A stretch of 64,000 nt of DNA from Amborella trichopoda (lineage: Eukaryota; Streptophyta; Magnoliopsida; Amborellales; Amborellaceae), in assembly GCF_000471905.2 (NCBI RefSeq), contig NW_006499436.1, forward strand, positions 3,265,914 to 3,329,913. Direction: 5' to 3'. Below the pieces are notes generated by a model. It saw only the letters and a list, made by a program, of their open reading frames with translations. It had not been told where the DNA came from and did no database searches. The stretch's first letter is position 1, and every line of letters starts with the position of its first letter. Position numbers and translations under genes: made by a program. Positions 1-12,499 of the stretch are shown here, piece by piece.

Positions 1-180
1 AAAATAGGAAATAAGATTACAAACTAACGTACCTACTTACTTCCTCCTTTCTTGTTTCTAACGGTTTACGTAAGTACCACGCATTGTAGAGGGAAGTTAG
101 TATTAGTTCTAACTACGCCTCCAAACCAACTACACTACGTCTCCTCCTCTCTACCACTTATTATAAGTACTCTACACCTA

Positions 181-219
181 CCCCCCCCCCCCTCCTCTCT
201 CTCTCTCTCTCTCTCTCTC
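181..219. repeat. poly-C plus (CT)n microsatellite
   Basis: Twelve consecutive C residues (181-192) run into an uninterrupted CT dinucleotide tract. This is a simple sequence repeat with no sign of function. Confidence 0.9.
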
Positions 220-1409
220 ATCTCAACATTTCCTCTCCCACCGCTAAACAAAAAAAGAGATAAAGAAGCAGGAGCATGGGGCATCTTCTTGGGGTGGATC
301 AAAGGCTCCAAATATATCCTTCCTTTAACGCTAAACTAGTAAGCTCTCCAAAAATTTGTTTTTTTAGCACTTAAACCTCGTTTTGTCATTTTTTGTTATT
401 TTGGGTTACTGCTAGTGATCGATGCGTTAGTTGACAAAGAGCATGATATATTTTTGTCAAATGAGTGATTTGGAGGTTTCTACAGAGATGTTAGATTGCT
501 CATAGAATTAGTTTGGATGATGGTTGTAATATTTTTTACAAATATTCGTTGGTCTGTGTGCCTGCTTTAAGCAAGGAATTACCATGTTTATTCAAGGAGT
601 TACCATTGTTGAATTTTTTAGAGTATTGGATTTTCTTCCCATGTTTATTCAAGAAGTCACCGTTTTATGTATCATATTCATCTTCATCGAAACATATTCT
701 CATCTTTCCACTCTGGGAAGCACAGAGTGTGGGGCATTCATTGGTGGCATGGAGTCTAGACCTGAAGCTACTATTTGAAAGGTTTCTCGATCTGAAAGCT
801 TATTTAAGGATGAGATTGCTCATTGTTTTATGTCACGAATGGCATGTTGAGGACTCAGGGATGGCCAAAATCCGGTGGGTCTTGTCGTAAAAGAATTTGA
901 TTCCAGCATTGTAACAAATAAATATTTACAGGGGTCACTATTGTAGAGCATTATCCTGCAGTTTCCATGCTAGAAAAACTAGAGAATCTAGCGAGAAATT
1001 ATAACGTATAGATCATCTCCCATTTAGTTTAGTGATAAAACAACCAGATAAGATAGGAGGGAGAGAGAGAGAGAGATGGACCAAACTTACTGCACTGGTG
1101 GAAGAGAGATGAGAGAGAAGCACAAAGCCCCTTCCATGGTATGAGAGAGAGAAGCACATGGCTTCTTCGATGTTCTGAGAGAGAGAGAGAGAGGAAGAAA
1201 GAGAGATGATTGCACTTTCATTCGAAAAAAATTCAAGTCTAACTTGCATTATTTTGGATGGTAATTTTTGCCTTGACATATGATTATTTTTTTATTTCAA
1301 CCTAAAAATCTAGCAAAATCTTGTGGTTGTCTTAATGATTAAAAGTCCACTTCACAAGATTTTTGCATTACAGACAAAAAATATTCCAATTTTGGGTACA
1401 TCCAATCTG

Positions 1410-2460
1410 GCTTGCTGTTGTAAATTGTTTTAGAATGTATTTATATTTATCTTCTTGATGAGTATTGATTTATTTTATTCAGGTAAATTAAATATAAATT
1501 GTATCTTATTGAGAACTCATGGATTTTATGATGTATATTGGGTTTAGATCGATAGCTTTCTGTAAAGCTTTCCTATGCAGCTATTTAGATTGATAGTTCT
1601 TTAGGGGTTTTAAACATTAACTCTCTCTCTGGGTTTTTGATAACGTTTTTGAATTCATGATGAGTATTGACTTCTTATTGTAAATTGTTCTTACTAGCTT
1701 AAATTGATGTTGTAAATTGTTGCTGTAAAATATTCATGGCTAACTTAACTTGTTGTTGTAAATTGTTTTAGAATGTATTTATATTCTCTTCTTGATAATT
1801 TTCTGTAAAGTTTTATGTAAAGTTTGATTGATAGTTCTTTGGGGGTTTTAAACATTAACTACCTCTCTCTCTCTCTTTCTCTCTTTGGGTTTTTGCTAAC
1901 GTTTTTTAATTCATGATGAGTAATGATTTCTTGTTGTAACTTGTTTTTACTAGCTTATATTGATGTTGTAAATTGTTGCTGTAAAATATTATCGGCTAAC
2001 TTAACTTGTTGTTGTAAATTGTTTTATAATGTATTTATATTTCTCTTCTTGATGAGTATTGATTTCTTTTATTCAAGTTAATTAATATAAGTTAGTCTTA
2101 TTAAGAACTCATGAATTTAGTGATGTATATTGGGTTTAAATTGATAGTTTTTTGTATAATTTTCCTATGTAGTTGTTTAGTTTGATAATTTTTTGGGGCT
2201 TTGAAACATTAACTCTCTCTCTCTCTTATTTTTTCTAACTTATTCAAATTCATGATGAGTATTGACTTGACGTTGTAAATTGTTTTTGCTACTTAACTTA
2301 CTATTATAAATTGTTGCTGTAAATTATGTTTTGCTAACTTAACTTGCTATTGTAATTTTTTTTTAATACATTTATATTTCTCTTCTATTGGTTTCTTTTA
2401 TTTAAGTAAATAAAATAAAAGATGGTCTTATTGAGAACTCATGGATATTGTGCTTTCATC
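1410..2460. repeat. Diverged tandem array, units of about 240-360 bp
   Basis: A phrase with TTGTAAATTGTTTTAGAATG recurs near 1420, 1750, 2012 and 2340. A second phrase with GTTTTAAACATTAACTCTCT recurs near 1605, 1843 and 2200. Each is followed by a CT tract and a motif close to TTCATGATGAGTATTGA. The regular order of these blocks shows tandem duplication followed by drift. There is no coding potential. Confidence 0.7.
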
Positions 2461-2892
2461 TGTGTATTCTAACTCTCATCAGTTTTTTTATAATGGATGT
2501 GAGATTGATTTAATGCTCACACTCATCTGGGGTTGAGAATTGAATAGATACTAGGTTTGAGTTGTAGATTCCAATGCTAGTTTGGGAAACTTTAACTTGG
2601 GAGGTTGTAACTTTGCACTCATGTGACTAATTTGTATATATGTATATGTTTTGTAATTGCTATTGGTATTTTAATTAGGTATTATATAGTGATTAATATT
2701 TTACCATGGTAAATAACAATCATAATCTCGAGCATGAAGAAAAGATGAAATAACCGCATCACTTGTTGCAGTTAGCAGTACTCTAGCTATAGTAAGTACT
2801 CTTCTAGTGACCTGTGTACATAAATTATCTGCAACAAAGCATAATTCAATTGGCACAATATACCATAAAATTATAGTTATCTCCACTGAGGT

Positions 2893-4363
2893 TGTAATAA
2901 TTCTAAAATAAAATAAAATAAAAGTAAAAAATAAAAATAAAATAAAAAAAATAAAAATAAAAAAAGAAGGAAAGAAACTCTTAATAAGTGATGGTCTATA
3001 TGAGCACGATGGTCCTTAGGGACCATCACTGTTTTCAAAATCTTTTGGTTAAGTTTCTTTTGTTTGCTCCTGCCTTGCCACGTCTAGGATCTCTATTTTT
3101 AAAAATGAAATGAAATAATTATTTCTGCTTATTATCATGAATTTTAGGCGCATAAATTTTATGCACACACAACCTCATTATCTTGAAAAATAATCTTTTT
3201 AATAAAAAATTGTGATATTTTACCTATGTTAGAAATTTTGAATGCTGTAAATTAGAAAAATAAATTTATTTATTTTTCTTGTTTATTGTCATAAATAAAT
3301 GTGATATTTCTGCGTTTAGTAAAATTGTGATATTTCTTTCTACTGTTTTGAATATTTAGACATTGTAAAATTCATGTGCAAATGACTGCCTTATTATTTA
3401 AAAAAATTGACATTTTTGTAATTGATTATAGTATTGTTGTGAAATGTTTATTTGTGGGTTGATATCCCATAAATTGTGATAATTTTGTATTCTTGAATTT
3501 TTATAAGAGTTTTTCTATACATATTAAATTGGCAATTATGCTAAAATGCCTTTACAAACTGCTACCTTTCTAAATTTGAGCCCAAAATATTTGATTGGTT
3601 ATTTTTGAAATGTTATAGAGAGTGACTGTTATTAATGGTTTAAGTGAAATTCATATTAATGATTTCAGTGATATGTTGAGTACATGATATTGTTGCTTTC
3701 GAATGTTTAAAGAGATTTAGAAATAATTTAAGTATGCAAGTGGACTCATCCGGTTCGCCGGTGAGGTATAAGTGGACCTATCTGAGACGCCGGTAGGGAT
3801 TAAGTGGACTCATCCGGTACGCCGGTGAGGTATAAGTGGACCTGCAGGGATTAAGTGGACCTATCAGGGACGCCGATAGGGATTAAGTGGATCCATCAGG
3901 ACGCTGATGGGGTATATAGGTGACCTACTTGGGACGCCAGTAGGGTATTTTGTGAAATCCTTTGAATTATGCACTACCGTTAAAGTGTTATATGCATTTC
4001 AATTATTCGGATTATACTTAATTATACATTTATTGAAAGTGAAACTGTCGATGCATTTCTATTAATATATCTCATTTTGGAAAATATTGATATCTTTCAA
4101 TCATGATTATTTTTAAGATTATAATGATCACTTACTGAGTAGCCAAACTCATCAAACTATGGTAAACATTTTTCAGAATAACTGCGGCTTCATTTTGAGT
4201 ACTCGTCAAGGGCAACTTTGGAAGATATTGTAGTTGTGTCTAAGCTTTTTTTTGTTACTTTGTAAGAATTCGTCAATGTAAATTTGTCCTATCAAGAGAT
4301 GTACATATGTTTTGACTGTCACATCTCAGGAATATCGGTATTGTAAATTCTTGGGGTGTGACA
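2893..4363 (+). mobile_element. Solo LTR, probably Ty3/gypsy
   Basis: The segment starts with TGTAATAATTC and ends with GGGGTGTGACA, giving the TG...CA termini of an LTR. It is flanked on both sides by the same five bases, GAGGT (2888-2892 and 4364-4368). At about 1.47 kb with no internal domain beside it, it is best read as a solo LTR left by recombination between the two LTRs of an old element. The long LTR, its terminal bases and the internal GC-richer minisatellite fit Ty3/gypsy elements. Family assignment is inference; the boundaries are directly supported. It is a fossil with no protein-coding part. Confidence 0.72.
3739..3950 (+). repeat. Minisatellite inside the solo LTR
   Basis: About seven imperfect copies of a roughly 30-bp unit of the form AAGTGGACYYATC followed by ACGCCGGTRGGG, each ending in a short TATAAG/ATTAAG linker. 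It is the only GC-richer patch in the surrounding AT-rich DNA. Such arrays are common inside long plant LTRs. Confidence 0.8.
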
Positions 4364-4419
4364 GAGGTGAACTGCGAAACCATATCATAATGAGTAAAAG
4401 TGCTTACTTTATCTTGAGG

Positions 4420-5515
4420 AATATTATTTTAGAGAGATGAAGTATCATTGATACAATGGGGGTTTTATTTGACGAATAACTTATGATGTTCTTGCACATT
4501 CTAAACCACAACCTAAAGAACTGAAAAATTGGTAATGAGTTTGGTCACTTGCGAGAAACTGTCTATCGACACTTTAACTGAGTACATATAATTCTTCAAA
4601 TCACTAGAGTCGAACACACCACTAGAAATCGCTCATAAGAAGGGAAATTTTTTTTTCTTATTTTAAAGTAATGCATATTAGTCATACTTACTGTTTTTTT
4701 CTAGATTAATGTGGTATCCAACAATATTCTAATTGTTTCACAATAAAAGGATTATGTTCGAGCTATTGATAGCAACTCATATCCTGACAATTATTCGAAC
4801 TAGTCTCCAAGGGAAATATCATAACAAAAAGGGTTTTACATCACAAAATGTAAGGGGCATTCACTCATTTAATCTTCAATTCCAATAAATTATTGTTGGA
4901 TGATAGGTTTTGCTGCTAATTGTCATGTTTTGCAATCAACACTCTCGTGTGATGATCATCTTATAGTTCCCAATGGTATTTCAACTACAACTTTGATACA
5001 ATATTTGTATACTTAAAACTATATGCAGAGCTACCAATTGATTTAATCTCAGTCAAATATTTAATTTGTAGTCAAATACTATCTTGTAGATGTCGGGTAC
5101 TCTAATATCCCAGAATTTCTCATCCCTTATCGTAGGACTTATAGCCATTTGAATTATTATGGTTGTGGTAGAGAAGGACCACATAACTACAATAAGTTAT
5201 TTAATAAACAACGTTCCTCTCTCAAAAATGCATTGAACGTGCTTTTAGAGTTTTTAAGGTATGTTTCTCAATCTTGAAAGTGGGTACTACCTATTTAATC
5301 AAAGCACAAGTCAAAATGTTGCATGTTGCATTTTGCACAATTTCATCATAAGTGAAGACCACCACCTTCTTGATTATAAAGATGTAATAACTGAACGAAA
5401 CCAACCATAATTAGTGGAAGTTCTAGAGTTGGATGTAATTGGGAGGAGTCAAAGGGAAAGAGATGAATGGTATGAGTTCAAAGATGAACTTATGATGTGG
5501 ATGTGAGCAGATTAT
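4420..5515 (+). pseudogene. PIF/Harbinger transposase remnant
   Basis: Scattered conceptual fragments follow the order of a PIF/Harbinger (DDE_Tnp_4) transposase. Near 4480-4600 are pieces like FLHILNH and ETVYRHFN, matching the N-terminal region. Near 4825-4870 is KGFTSQNV. An open stretch of 68 codons from 5071 to 5274 begins VKYYLVDVGYSNIPEFLIPY and continues to HNYNKLFNKQRSSLKNAL, the characteristic C-terminal catalytic region with its terminal acidic context. It ends in TGA at 5275-5277, and later fragments (ERDEWYEFKDELMMWM near 5458-5505) lie in other frames. The gene is dead, with several stops and frame changes. Terminal inverted repeats and a 3-bp target duplication were not found. 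It lies directly after the solo LTR. Confidence 0.8.
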
Positions 5516-5938
5516 TGGAGTTGTCATAATTGAAGTAATAATTCTCATAATTTTCACTTTTGTAACTAAGATGTATTCATGAGAACAATTTTAATGGGAT
5601 GAAAATCTCACTTTGCTTTATGTTTTTTTGTTAGACATTATGACACACTTATATGTTTCTTTCATATCCTTTTAAATCTACGCAGATTTCTATCTCATTC
5701 ATGTATAACTTCGTTTTGCAATTGTATTTTACATTGATATATTTGATAAATGCATTTGATGTAAAAATTTCAATAGTTGATGTCTTAGTGATTTGAAAAT
5801 TTATGTTAGGGTCTGTTTGACAAAACAGAAATAGAATATTCAAATTTTTGAAAATCTAAATAAAGGCATTACGTGCTTATCATATATTTGAATTTTATAT
5901 TATCTTAATATGTATCTTTTTATGCAAGTTTGACTATC

Positions 5939-6701
5939 AGTTTGGATGTCAAATAAAAATAAATTGTTATCCAATAAAAATACAGTTTTTCAAATACCAA
6001 TTGCAAAATATATCAAGCCTTTTTTATTTTCTTACAAAGTTGTTTGGGTGTTAAAGTCTATTTTTATCTCTACGATTATATCCCTCAACAAGAAGGGGAT
6101 AACTACGCAATTAACGCTCTATCACCTTGTTGTGTGTTTCTCCCTCTAACCTTGATGCAATCACAAATCCACAAGCAGAATAATGGAGCAAATCGTAATG
6201 TGAATTAAAGATTTCTTTGCTTCCCACTTCTCTTCTCCCCTTTAACCAGATACTCAAGCTAGTAAACTGCAATGGTGAAATAAAGAACTCCTTGTTTTCC
6301 TCTTTTTTTTTATTTTTTTAACAAGAGACCCAAACTCCTGTTATTGCTGTTCTTATTCTCTCATCTTCTCTACCTTATTTGAGCTTCATCTTTTACCTTT
6401 GTTTTGGAGGTATGATAAGAATATGCCTCTGGTTTTAGAAAAAAAAAAGAGAGAGAAAGGGTGGGTGAGTGGGTGGGGGAGCTTGGTCATTTTTTAGAGA
6501 GAAACATTCTTTAGTCCAGCCTGCTGTGGAACTTCTGTGAGCAAATAGAAACTCGAGTAGTTGTCTCCTTCATAAATTATTTATGGCAGTTGATTTTACT
6601 TTGAAGATTTAAGGTTGACGTAGTTTAGAGAGAGAGAGAAAGAGATAGTAGATTTGGGTTTTTGAAATAGATAAATAGATAGTAGATTTGGGGTTTATGA
6701 G

Positions 6702-6745
<44 letters not shown>

Positions 6746-7123
6746 TGAGAGAAAGTAGATTTGAGGTTTTTGAGGTAGAGAGAGTAGATTTGGAGTTTAT
6801 GAGGTAGATAAAGAGATAGTAAATTTGGGGTTTATGAAGTAGAGAGAGAAAGAGAGTAGATTTGAGGTTTATGAGGTTTCACGGTGTGGGTTGTTGGGTC
6901 ACAAGGTGAGGTTTGTACGGGGGTGAGAGCTGCACTTTCATAAATAAATAAATAAATCAAGTCTGGAGTGAATTTTTTTTTATGGTAACTGTTGCCTGCA
7001 TAATTTTTTATTTCAATCTAAAAATCTAGTAAAATATTATGGTTGTCCAAACTAATCAAATCTATTTCACAAGATTTTTGGATTGCAATCCCAAAATATT
7101 GCAATTTTGGGTACATCCAAACT
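5939..7123. mobile_element. Candidate non-autonomous DNA element with 11-bp inverted termini
   Basis: AGTTTGGATGT at 5939-5949 is perfectly inverted at 7113-7123 (ACATCCAAACT). The right half holds GA-rich repeats and then a segment that also occurs at 1186-1408, where the end reads ACATCCAATCT. A matching AGTTTGGATG start lies at 510-519. Two related copies about 0.9 and 1.2 kb long are therefore possible. No convincing target duplication was seen, so the call is tentative. Confidence 0.35.
6630..6865. repeat. GA microsatellite with interspersed TAGATTTGGGGTTTATGAGG units
   Basis: At least five copies of a 20-30 bp unit close to GTAGATTTGGGGTTTATGAG alternate with GAGAGA tracts; the longest GA run is at about 6706-6741. 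Low-complexity tandem expansion. Confidence 0.8.
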
Positions 7124-10100
7124 AGCATTAAGATTAAAGATATTTGACTATTTGGAAGGCAAAATCACAATAAAATAAAGTTTTTTCATTAAGCACATAT
7201 TTGATTTGTAACAAATTTGTATTTTCTCTCATTATTAAAGATAGACACTCCTCATAAAAAGTATGCGTAAAAACCAATAATTTACACAAGTACCAAAGAA
7301 AAGGAGATCAGCGGTGACATCCAACTTTTATTATCCGTAAGATATTAAGATTACACAAGAGAGATAGAGGGAGACCATTTGTTATGAATTGAAAGATTAT
7401 TGGCATTTCATATAAGAAATTTGCTCCATTAGAAAATCAATATAGACATATGATCCCAAACTAAGTTAATAGTGAAGAAGTTATTTACAAACAAAAAAAG
7501 ATATATAATCCCATATATAAAAAAATAGAACTTATATGATCTATCATAATATCATCAACCAACTAACAAACTAGCATCTTTTGTTACAATAATTAGCCCA
7601 CATATCCTGCAATGTTGTTTCACATTCAACTACTCACGAATTAATCTTATTAGTTTCTTAAATACAACTCTATTGTTTTCTCCTTCGAAATTTATATTAG
7701 TTCCACCATTTCAACTACAGAAAATTCTTGTAACTCCTACAATTCCTCTTAGCAAGTGCCGTAAGAACAATCTTCTTTAGTAACTTGTATCATCTTCTCC
7801 TTATCACAATTAGTATTTCGCTCTATTATCTTATCAAAGGCATTTGCAATATGATGGTTAGTGCCCAAGTGGCTCTTCCTTTTACTATGAGGGATAGTAG
7901 ATATAGTGGTAGCCTATTGCAAGTTACTTTGAGAAACTTCCTCCTCCATTCTATTAATGTCAGGATCATCATGTAAATTAGGTTGGCATGAATTCAGAAG
8001 GAGTCTACAGCCTCAGATTCATTTCTAGCTTGCTCTCTTTACCCTAGTTGGATAGTTGACAATGTGACTCTTCCTTGAGCAGTAGTACTTATTAAAAGTT
8101 AGCGTCTTTCTGTAAGCATTGAAAGTAAAATAAAAATAATAACAAGTCACATAGAAGCACATATTATAATCTATCTTCGAATATCTCATTCGAGTGATCG
8201 TACAGTGTACAAAGCTTATTTCTATATTGTTTTGCTTGTATATCACAATAGCCTTCGTTGGTCATTATAAAAATTCTAAAACTTCGGTAACTGAAAAAAA
8301 CAATCGAGAATAAATAGAGTTATACAAAATAAATTTGCTTTGATATAATTCTCCTAAACTTGTTATAAGTGAACACGAGTTGCAATGCATCATTCCACCT
8401 AAAGCCACTTTGTCCACAGAGTATCTTGACCATCTTATGTTATTTTAATAATTGGTTCTTACGACTCTTTAATTGTTGAATAATGAATGATATATTAAAG
8501 TTACTGTTAAATGATATAGTTTGACCCCTAAATAATTTTCATTATATCGAAAAACATATGGAAGCATTCGGTCATTAGACAATGTTAAGCATTACCATGC
8601 CAAAGAGCGATGAGGACCATATATATATAATTGCTGAACATTGCCATACTCATGAAATGTTCGATGTGACTATAAAGCTCAAACGAACTAAGACAAAACA
8701 TACAAAACATACAAAACACGTTATACCTTGTAATGAAATGAACATGGATACTAAGCATGTACATGTAAGTATATACTTGTACAAATTTATGCATCTATCT
8801 ATAAACATTCTAGACTGCTATCCCAAAATTTTGAAATTTGCAGAAGTCTAGAATTTTTCAAATTCTAGACTGACACTAAAAAATAACATGTATACCACAC
8901 TCCTTACCTATACATTCTAAATTCAAATTCTGTTGAATCAACAATAAACAAAGCTTTCCAGAAGTCAAATGCATTATTTAGAGCAACGTATCATGAAGAC
9001 TTCCAAATGCATATTGTACATTGAATACGAATTTAAATACCATAAATTACATAAAAGAAACATAGATATGAGTCCCATTAGTAAGCAAAAGTATTTACAT
9101 ATCTCAAAAAATTGAGCACAAATCATCTTAAAAAAACCACCTCTAGATGTGCTACGGACCAAAAATCTTCTCCCTCAAGCTTATGAATTGAATCATTTGA
9201 GAAAACAAAAAGAAAACAAAATATTAATAACTCAGATCTGACCAAAGAAAAGGTAAATAAATAAAAAAACACCCAAATTGTACAGATGAGTAAAGACAAC
9301 AAGTAGTTCATCGTAAACTACAATCAATAAAAGGACAGTAATACAGCCCATACAACACCAGATCATGAAAATTCAACAAATATATCACAAATTAAATTAG
9401 AACTTATCCAATTTAGTTGTAATTCAACAAATATATCACTCTGCAATGCATCGATCTCTCCATAATACTACAAATCAAATACTTATAGAGAAAACCAAAG
9501 TCTTCTTCTTTTTTCATCTATCTATTCATTCTCACATTCCGCCATAAACTAGGAAACCTTTATTATTCATTTTCTTCTTTCATCTATCTATTCAATATGT
9601 GAGGCATCCCACATCCAGCATGAGGCATCCTACATTCCACCGTGCAAAGCATCCCACCTTCTACTATATATAAAGAGAGAACACCAATGGAGGGAGGCTA
9701 AATTTTTTATGGAAGACTGGGAGAACAATTCTGCGCCAAATACATTGATAGATGAATGCTAACTCACAAGTTAGCGTTTTTCCAGATTTTCTAAAATTCA
9801 AGTGAGACTTGTTTTTGGGGGGATTTTGTTTTTGGGGTGATATTGAAATTATATATATTCTATTTTGGGTTCTATCAAATACCTCTTTAACCATATCAAA
9901 TCAGGAAAGTTCAATATCTTCTAATATTCTAAATATCATAATATTGTGGGCCTATCAATCATACTCTTAGATATGGAGAACGAAATTCCAGTGACTGTCA
10001 AATCCCAAGGTGGGAAAGAACATTAAATTGACATAAAAAATGGAGACAGTTTAGTAGCAGCTACTTGTTGAGCAGTGCATGCTCATTAAAAATCCAAAAT

Positions 10101-10129
10101 CAGCTTTTAAAAGTGAGCAATAGACTGCG

Positions 10130-10825
10130 ATTGAGTAGAAGTTCAAGGACAAAACTGGAATGAATTTGAGAATGGATATTTTTAAGAATAAACTTATAAC
10201 ATGGTCAGAGAACTACAAGACAATTAAGCAAATGAAGAATCATAGTGACTTTAGATGGAATGAAGAAACACATATGGTCATTATCGATGAATCTTTATGG
10301 GATGACTATGTAATTATATATGTATATTTATCATCTATCTAATTGGCTATTATTTGAAAAATTATACAATATTTATTTAGGTTAATGCATATTATACTAA
10401 TCTCGCAATCTAATCCAAATATAAATAACTTCAATTGGAAGTCCTTTGAATACTAGAAGAAACATAACAAATTGTCGGGAATGATTTTGCCGAAGGCGCC
10501 TATGACAGGATGACAACACAACTAGAAATGGATATCAATGATGTTGTTGAGGAAGTTGCAGAGACGGATGTAGGCTTAAATGATGATGATGGTGTTAAAG
10601 AAGTATGTGGTGATGAGGACATCCCAAAGACATTGGTTTAATCAAGGACGAATAGAATGAGCACCAATCTCTTTGAGAAATTAACATCAATTATGCCAAT
10701 GAAGAAGAAAACAAAAATCATGCCTGATACTCTAGAGTCAATAGTTATAGCCGTGAATGAAATGAGAAATGCAATTGTAAACTCACAGAGACCTGCAACA
10801 AACCCACATATATGAGATGTCAATA
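10130..10825 (+). pseudogene. Myb/SANT-like (Harbinger ORF1-type) remnant
   Basis: The frame at 10160-10342 reads MNLRMDIFKNKLITWSENYK and then FRWNEETHMVIIDESLWDDY. This is the pattern of the plant Myb/SANT-like DNA-binding domain (Myb_DNA-bind_3): a spacer helix, then a W-rich block ending in W-D-x-Y. In PIF/Harbinger elements this protein is the partner of the transposase. After an interrupted stretch, an acidic linker (near 10510-10620) and a C-terminal piece (TNLFEKLTSIMPMKKKTKIM, near 10664-10722) follow, as in family members. Frame changes and stops show it is dead. It may instead derive from a host gene of the same family. Confidence 0.6.
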
Positions 10826-12499
10826 TAACCCTTAATTAGGTTCACAGTCTTGTTCGATCCGTCTTCATACAAGCATTTAACGAAACCATTACAAACATGA
10901 ATATTAGTGAGGGATTCCTATAAATGATAAAAGAAGACCGGGCATTTTAGATGGACATTAAGTGTTTTCAACAAGGCAATACCATATAAAGTGGAGTGAG
11001 ATCCACATTTCTTTTAATTGGGTTCCCCTCTATCTCTTTCTTTAACCGAGATAGTTTTTGGACGGGAATTTTTGTTCTCAAATTGCTATACTCTCTTACA
11101 CACACATTTTATCTCTTATTGAAATGATGATGAACTTCTCTATCAGTCTCTCTATCTCTATGATATGAACTTATTCTCATCATATTATAAAATCTAGTTG
11201 AAATAATGCTTATAGTATTATGTCATTGGAATCTAAATGATAATCACGTTAGTATATTTTGTTGGAATAATAACAATATTATTTCACACTCTCATTCTCT
11301 CTCTTTATAATGGTAACGATTGAGATTTTTATTTCACACTCTCTCTAACTTTTGAATGGTGATGATTAAGACATTTATTTCTCTCTCCCTCTCCCTCTCT
11401 CTCTAGAATGATGATGATGACAATATTAAATCTTATTGGAATAGTATGATGATGACCTTTATTTCGAATTTCAATGGAATTTTGTGATAAAAAATAAAGT
11501 AGATATAGTTTATAGGCAGTGCACCATTTTATTAGGATGTCATAGACTTTTTGCATAACAGGTATTGGCATAAGTGGGAAATTGGTGACGCCATTTATTT
11601 TCACATATTAGTAAGTGATGATGATGACAATATTCTCTCTTTGAAAAATAGTGACGCCATTCACCTATTAATGAAATTATTATAGGGAGAAACGGATAAA
11701 TTTATTAATGTGGATATTACCTTCACTTATTAGAAAACAAAGTAGTTTTGGTTGATATTTTATCATAAAAAAAACTACGTTATTATACATTAAATTATCG
11801 CAGTATCTTCTAGCCAAAATGTCGATAATGCATTATTCCAGACAAACAATTAGAATGTATTCCCCACTACCAAACCGTGTAAATTGTGACTCGAGGTAAT
11901 AAGGTTTAACTATTAAAATAACAATCCCAAATAAATCCATACCAAACTAAGTTGGTTACTTGGCACGGTACATCAGATATGTGACAAAACTGATGATGCG
12001 AACAACTGTAATCTGCTGATTGATCTAGCAACTGCCTTCTGGATTTATAGGCCACTTTTGTTTATAAAAACCCTCATTTATAGAGAGAGAAAAAAATAAG
12101 AGACGGCGTGTTTTTAAGAAACCCTATTTCCTTAGTCTAACTTAGCACTAACTCTAGCTCCAAACCTTAGACTCAGATCCTTAGAAACCCTAGGTTTTCA
12201 GCAGCCATGGCAATCTATTTTAGAGAAAAAAAAACTTCATTTGTTCATTACCTAAGGCATTACACCTTTAAAATGCTATATCTCTATACATCCCACTTCA
12301 TTCAAATATCAAAATCAGTCATTCACTTCATCAAAGGGAGTTTATTCAATTAATATAAGTTGTGATTAAGGCCTCCACTCCGGGTGTTAGGCTGCGAGGC
12401 CCAGACTGGTTCATAAATTTCATTCCTATTCTCCATGTTGATATCTTAGTTTCATTTTACTTGATTATGCTTTATTTTTTTATTTTGAAGAGTATTCTT
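10826..12499. other. Intergenic DNA, AT-rich
   Basis: No supported coding gene. Contains short CT/GA-rich patches (about 11010-11410) and a promoter-like stretch at about 12060-12210, listed separately. Confidence 0.5.
12060..12210 (+). promoter_or_regulatory. Orphan promoter-like stretch with telo-boxes
   Basis: A TATAAAA at 12063-12069 is followed by two AAACCCTA telo-box motifs (12119-12126 and 12185-12192). An ATG in good context (GCAGCCATGGC, ATG at 12207) comes next. In plants this arrangement is typical of ribosomal-protein and translation-related genes. The frame after the ATG closes soon and resembles no protein I know. This may be the start of a truncated gene copy, or chance. Confidence 0.3.

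Larger units (their letters stand above)
1..2887. other. Intergenic AT-rich DNA, no supported gene
   Basis: No reading frame here resembles a known protein; the short frames are interrupted and low in complexity. The stretch holds a C-run followed by a CT microsatellite near 181-219, GA microsatellites near 1059-1076 and 1177-1193, and a diverged tandem array from about 1410 to 2460. The segment at about 1186-1408 recurs near 6925-7123. Confidence 0.6.
5516..10129. other. Intergenic AT-rich DNA
   Basis: No supported gene. It contains a candidate non-autonomous element (5939-7123), GA-rich short tandem repeats near 6630-6865, and unremarkable AT-rich sequence from 7.1 to 10.1 kb. A stretch near 7740-8250 has a few open frames, none recognisable. 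Confidence 0.5.

Noticed and set aside
1013-1279. Ser/Leu-rich minus-strand frame near GA repeats as a secreted peptide gene
   Set aside because: The composition comes from GA microsatellites; no conserved pattern.
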